From: Arthrobacter humicola
GTDB taxonomy: Bacteria > Actinomycetota > Actinomycetes > Actinomycetales > Micrococcaceae
Direction of reading: 5' to 3'
NCBI RefSeq assembly: GCF_022803015.1
Contig: NZ_JAFKON010000003.1
Coordinates: 372,001-436,000, forward strand
DNA length: 64,000 nucleotides
The translations under genes were made by a program, and so were the position numbers. The notes under the pieces are model-generated. The model searched no databases and was not told the DNA's origin. It worked only from the letters and a program-made list of their open reading frames with translations. Position 1 is the stretch's first letter; every line of letters begins with the position of its first letter. Positions 26,285 through 33,987 of this stretch are shown piece after piece.

Positions 26285-28330
26285 TCAGCCGCGGGACGCC
26301 GTCGTGGCGCGCTGGCCACAGGACTCAAGCATCGCCACCAGCACCTGGTGGAGTTCCCCGGCACCCTCGATCCGCTCGGGCAGCCCCGCCATGAGATCGG
26401 CCGGGCCCATCAGCACGGCGCGGTCCTGCCAACCCCCCAGACCCCCGTGGGATCCCACGAGGCCTTCGAACGCTGCAACGTCGCCGGTCACGGGATCCAC
26501 CGCGCTGTTGACATAGAGGTCCGGAGCCTCGGGGTGCATCAGCGCGAGATTCAGCACCCGCGCCGCATGCGGCCCGAATCCGGCCAGCGGGTCGGTGCCC
26601 TCCACCGCCCCGCTGGTGATATTGACGCGCCCGCCGCTTCCGATCGCCCACGCCCCGCCCTCTTCATCGATGCCGGCCACGAATCCGACGCCGGGATGGC
26701 CCGCCAAGCCAGGGACCAGGGCAGGCCACCGATGCTCGAGGGCTTGGAGACTCAGGCGCCGGTCACCCCGCAGGTACACCAGGCCCAGGTTGCCCGAGCC
26801 CAACACGACTACCGGATCCTCCGCGCTGCCTGGGCCGGAAGTCTGCTGTGCCGGCGTCTCTTGTGCCTTGGTCAGCACCTTGTCGGCGCGGCCGGCGAGC
26901 TTCCCGGACAATCCGCCAGTGGCAACGTCGCCGGCGATGGAGTCCGCGCGCCCGAGTCCCTCGACGGACGCGTCCACGTTCTGAACGTGTTCCTGCATCA
27001 GTTCCGCGCACAGATCACCAAGCGCCTGGTCATACCTGTCCGCGAACGGCGTGCCCTGGGACTGGCCGTGGTCCGAGAGCACCACCAGCCGGTAGCGGCG
27101 GGGAGCGGACCCGGCGAGTTCGGCCAAGGCGCCGAGCGTGCGGTCCAAGCCATCCAGGGCTGCAAGCGACTCGGGGCGGAACATGCCTGCGTGGTGGGCA
27201 ATCTCGTCGTAGTCAACGTAGTCGACATAGATGCTCTTCGTGCCGCGACGCAGCTCCTCAGCCACCAGCGCCGTGTTCAGGTCCCGAAGCAGACCGTTGG
27301 TGACTGCCCGCAGAAGGGCGAAGGTCCAGTCCCGCCGCACCCGCGGGTTGAGGTCACGTTTGACCTGTCTCCGGGCCTGCCAACGCTCCTTGAAGATCTC
27401 GCCGACGGTCCGCGTGAAGCTGCGCATGAAGCCGTTCGGGGTGGCAAAAAACCAGGCGAACGCCCGGCGGGTTTGGGTCGAGCCGCGCCGGACCTCTACC
27501 CGGCTCATCGTCAAAAACGAGCGGGGCGCGTCACCGGTGAACAGGTTCGAGATGGAGACGCCGTCGTCGCAGAGCAGTCCCTGGCCGGTGCTGTGTCTGT
27601 CCTCAATCACCCGGGCGTCTGCCGGACGGTTGGCCACCAGGACGCGTTGGAGCTCACGGTCATACCACCGGAAGGCCGGGATCCCGTCGACCGTGCCGTG
27701 CAGAATGCCCATCTGGCTCGCCGGCGTCGTGCAAGGCAGCTGGGGAGTCCATTCACGGAACTGGTAATCTCCCGAGGCCAGCCAGCGGCGGAGATGGGGC
27801 ACTCCCCCGGACTGGATTGCCCACTGCAGCACCGGGAAAGGCACCCCGTCGAGTTGGACGAACAGGACACCGTCAACCTCCGGATCGGTCACCGTTTCCT
27901 GCCGGCGTGCCCGTCCGGCCAGCGAGGTGATGAGGCCGTCATCGGTTCCGGCTGTGGTGGCCCACGAAATGAGCGTGCCCACGACGGCACTGACCCAGGT
28001 AGCGGCGAGGGCTGTCAACGGCGTCGACTCGATGCCGGGCACCAGACGGATGGCGACGTACATGATCAGGGCCTGCCCCACCAGGGCGGTGAGAAGCACT
28101 GCTACCCAGCCCACCCTGGCCGAGATCTCCACCAGCACGGGGCGCAGGACCAGGCCGACGAGGCCGGCTGCCGCCGCCACGGCGGCGTATGACCACCAGC
28201 TGGCCGCAGAGAACCCTGGCAGCAGGGCGCCGGTGATGATGAGGGCAACAGTCGAGGCAGCCCAGGCGAGGGCCAGCCTGGCGAGGTCTGAGATTCGGGC
28301 GCCGCGGGTGCGGGCAACGCGCGTCGGCAT
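26285..28330 (-). CDS. Holin-like membrane domain fused to alkaline-phosphatase-type phosphodiesterase
   Basis: 681-residue two-part protein. Residues about 14-130 hold four membrane helices resembling the 4-TMS phage holin superfamily IV domain. Residues about 150-640 are a type I phosphodiesterase/nucleotide pyrophosphatase domain of the alkaline phosphatase superfamily: VQLDGVPFP (metal Asp), CTTPASQMG with the likely Thr nucleophile, VDYDEIAHHAG (metal Asp and His), and LSDHGQS (metal Asp-His). No signal peptide other than the first helix. It probably cleaves a phosphodiester at the membrane; the substrate and the side of the membrane are unknown. Nothing links it to a prophage here. Confidence 0.8.
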   Translation of the reverse strand: MPTRVARTRGARISDLARLALAWAASTVALIITGALLPGFSAASWWSYAAVAAAAGLVGLVLRPVLVEISARVGWVAVLLTALVGQALIMYVAIRLVPGIESTPLTALAATWVSAVVGTLISWATTAGTDDGLITSLAGRARRQETVTDPEVDGVLFVQLDGVPFPVLQWAIQSGGVPHLRRWLASGDYQFREWTPQLPCTTPASQMGILHGTVDGIPAFRWYDRELQRVLVANRPADARVIEDRHSTGQGLLCDDGVSISNLFTGDAPRSFLTMSRVEVRRGSTQTRRAFAWFFATPNGFMRSFTRTVGEIFKERWQARRQVKRDLNPRVRRDWTFALLRAVTNGLLRDLNTALVAEELRRGTKSIYVDYVDYDEIAHHAGMFRPESLAALDGLDRTLGALAELAGSAPRRYRLVVLSDHGQSQGTPFADRYDQALGDLCAELMQEHVQNVDASVEGLGRADSIAGDVATGGLSGKLAGRADKVLTKAQETPAQQTSGPGSAEDPVVVLGSGNLGLVYLRGDRRLSLQALEHRWPALVPGLAGHPGVGFVAGIDEEGGAWAIGSGGRVNITSGAVEGTDPLAGFGPHAARVLNLALMHPEAPDLYVNSAVDPVTGDVAAFEGLVGSHGGLGGWQDRAVLMGPADLMAGLPERIEGAGELHQVLVAMLESCGQRATTASRG

Positions 28331-28474
28331 TTTCCCAGTATGGCTGTCGGCAACCGGCTCGCACCCACCCTCACAGGGTGAGAATCAGGGGCTGGGAAAA
28401 ATCAGTCAGCCTGTGCGGTGTCGTGCCCGCGATCGCCGGGGGACGTTCCCGCGGGCGCAGCAGGCCCGTACGGG

Positions 28475-28639
28475 CTAGTCGTCCTCGTCCTTGTCCCAAG
28501 CCTCATTGCGCGCCTTGACCTTTTCCAACGCGTGTTCGGCTTCCTCACGGGTCTTGTACGGTCCGATCAGCTGGCTCCAGTCGGACATCGCGTCTTCCTC
28601 GATCTCGTGGGTGTTGACGTTGTACCAGTATTCGGGCAT
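28475..28639 (-). CDS. Small SPOR-like acidic protein
   Basis: 54-residue acidic protein ([16 protein letters not shown] start). The pattern [11 protein letters not shown] ... [20 protein letters not shown] resembles a minimal SPOR-type repeat fold known in short actinobacterial proteins. It has no signal peptide, so it is cytoplasmic and not an obvious peptidoglycan binder. AAGGAG lies about 7 bases before the ATG at 28639. The longer frame to 28705 runs into tandem repeats. Function unknown; divergent from map. Confidence 0.72.
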   Translation of the reverse strand: MPEYWYNVNTHEIEEDAMSDWSQLIGPYKTREEAEHALEKVKARNEAWDKDEDD

Positions 28640-28674
28640 CGGGGCTCCTTCATGGCCCGGAGCGTGTCCGGGCG

Positions 28675-28714
28675 TGTTTTCCGGGGTGTGTTTTCCGGGC
28701 TGCATTTTCCGGGG
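28675..28714. repeat. Three 14-bp tandem repeats
   Basis: Units TGTTTTCCGGGGTG, TGTTTTCCGGGCTG and CATTTTCCGGGG at a 14-bp period, between the SPOR-like gene and the map promoter. Confidence 0.7.
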
Positions 28715-28730
28715 CGAGCCCGGCTACTTA

Positions 28731-28736
28731 TATGAT
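28731..28736 (+). promoter_or_regulatory. -10 box of map (leaderless)
   Basis: TATGAT (5 of 6 to TATAAT) with 6 nt to the ATG at 28743; no ribosome site. Confidence 0.6.
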
Positions 28737-28742
28737 CAATCT

Positions 28743-29621
28743 ATGCCTTCTCTAGCCTCAACTGCACCCATCGGCACGCTGGTCCCGGGGACAGTGAGCC
28801 CGCAGCTTCCCGTGCCGCCGTCCATCCCGCGTCCGGAATATGTGGGCAAGCCGGCTCCTGCGAAGTTCACGGGGTCCGAGGTCAAGTCGGCGGAGACCAT
28901 CGAGAAGATCCGGATCGCCTCCAAAATCGCCGCCCAGGCCATCGTGGAGGTCGGCAGGCACGTCGAACCCGGCGTCACCACCGACCAGCTGGACCGGGTG
29001 GGCCATGAGTTCCTGCTGGACCACAACGCTTACCCCTCCACCCTCGGATACCGGGGCTTTCCGAAGTCCCTGTGTTCGTCCCTCAACGAGGTCATCTGCC
29101 ACGGCATCCCGGACAGCACGGTGGTCCGGGACGGCGACATCCTCAACATCGACATCACGGCCTTCATCGGCGGCGTCCATGGCGACACCAACTACACCTT
29201 CCTGGTCGGCGACGTCGACGAGGAATCCCGCCTCCTCGTCGAGCGCACCCGGGAATCGCTGAACCGCGCCATCCGGGCCGTGGCTCCCGGACGCGAAATC
29301 AACGTGATCGGCCGGACCATCGAGTCCTACGCAAAGCGCTTCGGCTACGGCGTGGTCCGCGACTTTACCGGGCACGGAGTTGGCGAAGCCTTCCACACCG
29401 GGCTGATCATTCCGCACTATGACGCGGCCCCGGCATACAACACCACCATGGAAACCGGTATGGTGTTCACGATCGAGCCAATGCTGACCCTGGGCACCGT
29501 TGACTGGGACATGTGGGCCGATGACTGGACCGTCGTGACCCGCGACCGCAAGCGCACCGCCCAGTTCGAGCACACCCTGCTCGTGACGGAGTCCGGTGCC
29601 GAGGTCCTCACGCTGCCCTGA
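28743..29621 (+). CDS. map: Methionine aminopeptidase type I
   Basis: 292-residue enzyme that removes the initiator methionine from new proteins. The five metal ligands are seen in order: two Asp in [16 protein letters not shown], His in [10 protein letters not shown], Glu in FTIEPML and Glu in QFEHTLL. The ~35-residue N-terminal extension with a proline-rich SH3-binding-like stretch ([14 protein letters not shown]) is typical of the actinobacterial MapB form. The open frame extends to 28491 but a -10 box at leaderless distance fixes the start at 28743. Confidence 0.97.
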   Translation: MPSLASTAPIGTLVPGTVSPQLPVPPSIPRPEYVGKPAPAKFTGSEVKSAETIEKIRIASKIAAQAIVEVGRHVEPGVTTDQLDRVGHEFLLDHNAYPSTLGYRGFPKSLCSSLNEVICHGIPDSTVVRDGDILNIDITAFIGGVHGDTNYTFLVGDVDEESRLLVERTRESLNRAIRAVAPGREINVIGRTIESYAKRFGYGVVRDFTGHGVGEAFHTGLIIPHYDAAPAYNTTMETGMVFTIEPMLTLGTVDWDMWADDWTVVTRDRKRTAQFEHTLLVTESGAEVLTLP

Positions 29622-29719
29622 CCGCCCGCTCCACACGCTAGTTCCCGGAACCACCCCGCTCTTTCACCACCGGCCCTGCCCGGTCACTACAGCCCGCCCC
29701 TGCCACGAACGGAACGACA

Positions 29720-30523
29720 TTGGCCAAGAAGGACGAAAAGTCGAAGAAGAACGCCCCCCTGATCGGCATTGACATCGGTGGGACCGGAATCAAGGGCGGG
29801 ATCGTGGACCTGAAGAAGGGGAAGCTAATCGGCGACCGGGTGCGCTTCCCGACGCCGCAGCCCTCCACCCCTGAGTCCGTGGCCGAAGTCGTCGCGCAGG
29901 TTGTCGCCGAGCTCTCTGCCCGCTCCGATGCCCCCGACGCCAGCAGCCCCGTGGGAGTGACCTTCCCCGGCATCATCCAGCACGGTGTGGTCCATTCGGC
30001 CGCGAATGTGGACAAGTCGTGGCTGGAAGCCGACATCGATGCCATGCTCACGGCGCGTCTCGGCCGCCCGGTGGAGGTCATCAACGACGCCGACGCCGCC
30101 GGACTCGCCGAGGCCCGCTTCGGTGCCGGCGAGGGAGTCGCCGGCACGGTGCTGGTGATCACCCTTGGCACCGGCATCGGCTCGGCGTTCATCTTCGATG
30201 GGAAGCTGGTTCCCAACGCCGAACTCGGCCACCTGGAGATCGACGGATTCGACGCCGAGACCAAGGCCTCAGCCGTGGCCCGTGAGCGCGAGGGCCTCAG
30301 CTGGGAACAGTACAGCGTCCTGCTGCAGCGCTACTTCTCCCACGTGGAATTCCTGTTCTCCCCTGAGCTCTTCATTGTGGGCGGCGGCATCTCCAAGCGT
30401 GCGGACGAGTACCTGCCGCACATGAAGCTGCGGACGCCGATCGTCCCGGCCGAGCTGAAGAACGACGCCGGGATCGTGGGCGCCGCCATCGAGATTGCCC
30501 TCAAGCACAAGCTGGCCAAATAA
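29720..30523 (+). CDS. ppgK: Polyphosphate glucokinase (ROK family)
   Basis: 267-residue kinase that phosphorylates glucose with inorganic polyphosphate (and often ATP). Motifs: phosphate loop GIDIGGTGIKGG, VTFPGIIQHG, substrate Asp region VINDADAAGLAE and LGTGIGSAF. It lacks the zinc-binding ROK cysteine motif, as polyphosphate glucokinases do. A close relative, the polyphosphate/ATP glucomannokinase, is known from Arthrobacter. The start is TTG at 29720, the only start codon before the basic leader AKKDEKSKKN. It lies 98 bp after map and ends at a very long hairpin. Confidence 0.93.
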   Translation: MAKKDEKSKKNAPLIGIDIGGTGIKGGIVDLKKGKLIGDRVRFPTPQPSTPESVAEVVAQVVAELSARSDAPDASSPVGVTFPGIIQHGVVHSAANVDKSWLEADIDAMLTARLGRPVEVINDADAAGLAEARFGAGEGVAGTVLVITLGTGIGSAFIFDGKLVPNAELGHLEIDGFDAETKASAVAREREGLSWEQYSVLLQRYFSHVEFLFSPELFIVGGGISKRADEYLPHMKLRTPIVPAELKNDAGIVGAAIEIALKHKLAK

Positions 30524-30546
30524 AGGCCCATCGCGGGATTAAAGCC

Positions 30547-30608
30547 AATTGAGCTATCACTCCGGGCCGTTCTGAACGCTGGGAACGACCCGGAGTGATA
30601 GCTCAATT
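30547..30608. terminator. Long hairpin between ppgK and nrdR
   Basis: A 26-bp inverted repeat (30547-30572 with 30583-30608, one G-T pair, 10-nt loop), 23 bp after ppgK, followed by TCTTT. Long for an intrinsic terminator; serves ppgK and perhaps nrdR from the other side. Confidence 0.75.
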
Positions 30609-30719
30609 TCTTTGTGGAGCGGTGAGGTGGAGCCGGTGGTGGCTGCGGCTTCCCCTCCGCTGCCACCACCGGAGTCTGTGGTGGATCCTGGGACACAGTC
30701 GCCAGGACAATCAGGACAT

Positions 30720-31223
30720 TTACGACGGCGCCTGCAGCGGCCGCTTGTCCGGGCTCGTGCCGTCCCGGCCCTTGGTCTCTGCCTCATGGCGAAGCAGGGA
30801 AATCGCCGATTCGAAGTCCTCGAGGGATTCGAAGGCCTGGTAGACGCTGGCGAACCGCAGGTAGGCGACCTCGTCGAGACGCTGCAGCGGCTCCAGGATC
30901 GCCAGCCCGACTTCGTGGGCCTCGATTTCGGCGGCGCCGGAGCCCCGGATCGCCTCCTCGACTTCCTGCGCCAGCAGGGCGAGGTCGTCTTCGGTGACCG
31001 GGCGGCCCTGGCAGGCCTTGCGCACGCCGTTGATGACCTTGCTGCGGCTGAACGGCTCGCCGACCCCGGAGCGCTTGATGACGGTCAGGCTTGTGGTTTC
31101 CACGGTGGTGAACCGGCGGCCACATTCGGGGCACTGCCGGCGGCGCCGGATGGCGGAGCCGTCGTCGGCGATCCGGCTGTCCACGACGCGCGAATCAGGG
31201 TTCCGGCAGAACGGGCAATACAT
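30720..31223 (-). CDS. nrdR: Transcriptional repressor NrdR
   Basis: 167-residue repressor of ribonucleotide reductase genes. The N-terminal zinc ribbon has Cys3, Cys6, Cys31 and Cys34 with the [15 protein letters not shown] signature; an ATP-cone follows ([16 protein letters not shown] to about 140) that senses ATP/dATP. The C-terminal tail is polar. GGGGAGGAG precedes the ATG. Two NrdR-box-like sites 32 bp apart lie just upstream, so it likely represses itself. No ribonucleotide reductase gene is in the window. Confidence 0.97.
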   Translation of the reverse strand: MYCPFCRNPDSRVVDSRIADDGSAIRRRRQCPECGRRFTTVETTSLTVIKRSGVGEPFSRSKVINGVRKACQGRPVTEDDLALLAQEVEEAIRGSGAAEIEAHEVGLAILEPLQRLDEVAYLRFASVYQAFESLEDFESAISLLRHEAETKGRDGTSPDKRPLQAPS

Positions 31224-31267
31224 GTCGGCTCCTCCCCTGTCGCAATCCGCTGTGACCTCAGTTTACG

Positions 31268-31279
31268 ACTAGATGTAGC
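31268..31279 (-). promoter_or_regulatory. NrdR box, proximal
   Basis: ACTAGATGTAGC, weaker copy of the distal box (10 of 12 identical), centre 32 bp from it. Confidence 0.5.
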
Positions 31280-31299
31280 TGAATAACAAGCCTGTAATT

Positions 31300-31312
31300 A
31301 CTACATGTAGTG
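31300..31312 (-). promoter_or_regulatory. NrdR box, distal
   Basis: ACTACATGTAGTG; its core CTACATGTAGTG matches the NrdR consensus CwAtATaTwGtG at 10 of 12 positions, and ACTACATGTAGT is a perfect palindrome. Confidence 0.65.
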
Positions 31313-31326
31313 GTCTGGGTCCTGAA

Positions 31327-32712
31327 CTACCGGGCGGCGAACCGCACCGTGACGGCCTCGCCGTGCGCCGGCAGGTCCTCCGCGCCGGAGAGGCTGACGA
31401 TGTGGCCGCTGACCTGCTCCAACGCGGAGCGGGTGTAGTTGATGACCTGGATGGCGCGCAGGAACGTGGTCACGTTCAGTCCGGAGGAGAAGGCCGCGGT
31501 GCCGCTGGTGGGCAGCACGTGGTTGGAGCCGGCGCAATAGTCCCCCAGGCTCACGGGGCTGTAGTCCCCCACGAAGATCGCACCGGCGCTGCGGATCCGG
31601 CCGGCCACCCGGGCGGCGTCGGCGGTCATGATTTCAAGGTGTTCCGCGGCGTAAGCGTCGCAGGCGGCGATGCCCTGCTCCAGGTCCTCGACCAGCACCA
31701 CCCCGGACTGCGGGCCCGAGAGTGCCTCGCGGACGCGGCTCGAGTGCTTGGTGGCAGCGGCCTGCCGCTCAAGCTCCACGCGGACCTCGGCGGCGAGGGC
31801 CTCGGAGTCGGTGAACAGCACCGATGCAGCCTTGGGGTCGTGCTCGGCCTGGCTGATAAGGTCCGCGGCCACGAGCGCCGGACTGGCGGTGGCGTCCGCG
31901 AGGATAGCGATCTCCGTGGTGCCGGCCTCGGAATCGATCCCGACAACGCCTTTGACCAGGCGCTTGGCGGTGGCCACGAAGATATTGCCCGGACCGGTGA
32001 CGACATCCACGGGGTCGATCCCGGGGAGGTGGCCGCCGTCGGACGCGTCGGCCGGGATGCCGTAGGCGAAGGCCGCAATGGCCTGCGCCCCGCCGATCGC
32101 GTAGACCTCCTCGATGCCCAGCAGGCAGGCCGCAGCCAGGATCGTGGGGTGCGGGAGGCCGCCGAAGTTCTTTTGCGGCGGCGAAGCCAGGGCGATCGAT
32201 TCGACGCCGGCGGCCAGGGCCGGGACCACGTTCATGATCACCGAGGACGGGTAGACGGCCAGGCCGCCGGGGACATAGAGCCCCACGCGCGCCACCGGCA
32301 CCCAGTTCTGGCTGACGACGGCGCCCTCTCCGAGTTCGACGTCGATGTTCGCCGGGCGCTGGGCGTCGGCGAAGGCGCGGGCCCGCTTGATGGACTCCTC
32401 CAGGGCCGCGCGGACGGCGGGATCCAGGTTCTCGAGGGCTGCACGCAGCGCCTCGGCCGGGACGCGGGGATGCGTCTGCTCGACGCCGTCGAAAGCCAGT
32501 GCCAGCTCCCGCAGTGCGCCGAAGCCCCGCGCGCGGACGGCGGAGATGATATCCAGGACCTTGCCCTCGGCGTCGGCCATCGTCCCGGACTGTGCCCGGG
32601 GCACGGCGGCGCGGAGTCCGGCGAGAGACAGGTGCGCACCGCGCACGTCCACCGTGCGGAAGTTAAGGGCGGCGGTCATCGGGGTCACGGGGCTGTCAGG
32701 AGTTAGGCTCAC
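31327..32712 (-). CDS. hisD: Histidinol dehydrogenase HisD
   Basis: 461-residue zinc enzyme that oxidises L-histidinol to histidine in two NAD-dependent steps. Family signature: the [18 protein letters not shown] and [15 protein letters not shown] segments, AEHDPKAAS, and the [19 protein letters not shown] zinc/substrate region. Length is slightly above the usual 430-440. The GTG at 32712 overlaps the upstream gene's stop (GTGA) and also follows TAAAAT by six bases; ATG at 32679 is the alternative. No other his gene is on this side of the window end; the nearest neighbours are unrelated. Confidence 0.96.
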   Translation of the reverse strand: MSLTPDSPVTPMTAALNFRTVDVRGAHLSLAGLRAAVPRAQSGTMADAEGKVLDIISAVRARGFGALRELALAFDGVEQTHPRVPAEALRAALENLDPAVRAALEESIKRARAFADAQRPANIDVELGEGAVVSQNWVPVARVGLYVPGGLAVYPSSVIMNVVPALAAGVESIALASPPQKNFGGLPHPTILAAACLLGIEEVYAIGGAQAIAAFAYGIPADASDGGHLPGIDPVDVVTGPGNIFVATAKRLVKGVVGIDSEAGTTEIAILADATASPALVAADLISQAEHDPKAASVLFTDSEALAAEVRVELERQAAATKHSSRVREALSGPQSGVVLVEDLEQGIAACDAYAAEHLEIMTADAARVAGRIRSAGAIFVGDYSPVSLGDYCAGSNHVLPTSGTAAFSSGLNVTTFLRAIQVINYTRSALEQVSGHIVSLSGAEDLPAHGEAVTVRFAAR

Positions 32713-33287
32713 CCGATCATTTTACGTGCCCCGCGGCGGCGGGGTTTGCCGCCGTTGCCCGGGAAGAGGCTGTTCAGGAAGATGGCCAGGGCGATCGCTG
32801 CCGGCCAGATGGCGAGGACCGCATAGGAGCGCAGGGAGAAGGCGACGCTGGCGCTGGCCGAAGTATCCGCCGGCGCTCCCCACCATTGGGCGCTGAGCAC
32901 ACCGGTTCCCCACGCGATGAGCGCACCGGCAGCGCCGGCGAGGACCACGAGGACAACGGTGCCGGGGCCGGGCTGCTGTTGCTTGTTGCCGGCGACGAAC
33001 GACCCGGCAATGCACCCTGTGAGCAGGCACAGCCCCGCCAGCACAAGGTCCCGGGGCAGCCAGGTGGCGGTGTTGGTGCCGGCGGCGAGGTCAGGGTTTC
33101 CGGTCAGGAGATTCAGGCCCGACGGCGCCAGGAGCCACCAAAGCAGCCCCACCGGGATGCCGGCGGCCGCGATGACCGCGGCCTTCCGCCATGTCCCCCC
33201 GGACCCGGGCTGCCCCTCGGGACGCCGCCCGGGCTGTGCGGGTTCCCCGGCGTGGTGGACGGGGCCGTCTACTGCGGACTGTGTCAT
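32709..33287 (-). CDS. Four-helix membrane protein, unknown function
   Basis: 192-residue integral membrane protein with a ~35-residue polar Gly/Pro-rich N terminus and four hydrophobic helices (about 38-58, 78-98, 105-125, 145-168), ending in the basic tail [14 protein letters not shown] do not recognise the family. The ATG at 33287 follows TACGGT by seven bases, suggesting a leaderless message; the frame is open to 33530 but the upstream part is Cys-rich and not credible. It overlaps hisD by 4 bp. Confidence 0.75.
   Translation of the reverse strand: MTQSAVDGPVHHAGEPAQPGRRPEGQPGSGGTWRKAAVIAAAGIPVGLLWWLLAPSGLNLLTGNPDLAAGTNTATWLPRDLVLAGLCLLTGCIAGSFVAGNKQQQPGPGTVVLVVLAGAAGALIAWGTGVLSAQWWGAPADTSASASVAFSLRSYAVLAIWPAAIALAIFLNSLFPGNGGKPRRRGARKMIG
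32719..32724 (-). promoter_or_regulatory. -10 box of hisD (leaderless)
   Basis: TAAAAT on the minus strand, 6 nt before the GTG at 32712, inside the end of the membrane-protein gene. Confidence 0.5.
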
Positions 33288-33294
33288 GCAACAA

Positions 33295-33300
33295 ACCGTA
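33295..33300 (-). promoter_or_regulatory. -10 box of membrane-protein gene
   Basis: TACGGT on the minus strand, 7 nt before the ATG at 33287. Confidence 0.35.
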
Positions 33301-33440
33301 ACAAGGATTCCCCCGGCGCATGACGCCGGCCGGAAGCACATGACGGGAGACGTAAAGAAAATGCCGCACTCGATTCCCCTGCGCAATACGCTGGCAGAGT
33401 AGAAGTACGACACGCACGTGCAGCAGGGAGTTGGATCGCA

Positions 33441-33941
33441 GTGGCCACAGATGAAGGTAGTTTCGAGGGAACATTCAGGGAAATGTTCCGCCGGCACGCG
33501 GCGGGCGTGGCCATCATCACGGCCAACCACAACGGCGTCCCGTTCGGATTCACGGCGACCTCAGTGGCCTCTCTGTCCGCCAAGCCGCCGCGCTTTACGT
33601 TCAACATGGCCAGGACCTCCAGCTCGTGGCCGGCCGTGGCGAACACGACCTACATTGGCGTGCACATGCTCGGGCTGGAAAACCAGGAGCTCGCCGACCG
33701 TTTCGCCCGGGCCGGCAACCGGTTCGACGGCGACCACTGGGAGCTCGGACCCCACGAGGTGCCCGTGCTCAAGGGAGTCAGCGGCTGGCTGATCGGCAAG
33801 GTCCAGATGCGGCTCTCCTTCGAGAACAACGCGGTCGTAGTGGTCGAGGTGGTGGAGGGCCAGGTCGGCGACGACGGTGTTCCCCTGCTCTACCACTCCG
33901 GTGCCTACAGCCAGCCCGTTCCGCTCGACTACGAGATCTAG
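33441..33941 (+). CDS. Flavin reductase-like domain protein
   Basis: 166-residue FMN-binding split-barrel protein of the flavin reductase family, the small component that supplies reduced flavin to monooxygenases. Signature segments: FRRHAAGVAIITANHNGVPFGFTATSVASLS near the N terminus (FMN-binding TxTS loop) and WLIGKVQMRLSFENN with LYHSGAYS near the end. It starts with GTG at 33441 after GGGAG. No monooxygenase partner is adjacent; it converges on dnaE. A stand-alone flavin reductase or an oxidoreductase of this fold are both possible. Confidence 0.88.
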   Translation: MATDEGSFEGTFREMFRRHAAGVAIITANHNGVPFGFTATSVASLSAKPPRFTFNMARTSSSWPAVANTTYIGVHMLGLENQELADRFARAGNRFDGDHWELGPHEVPVLKGVSGWLIGKVQMRLSFENNAVVVVEVVEGQVGDDGVPLLYHSGAYSQPVPLDYEI

Positions 33942-33987
33942 CCTCCGGCCGGCCGGCCGTTCCAGTGCCCGGGGCTGGTGGTCCGTC

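Noticed and set aside
26249..28192. 647-codon frame antisense to the holin-phosphodiesterase gene
   Set aside because: The minus-strand frame has ordered metal-binding motifs; this one has none.
26285..28330. Prophage remnant suggested by the holin-like domain
   Set aside because: No integrase, endolysin, structural genes or att repeats nearby; the domain is fused to an enzyme and typical of chromosomes.
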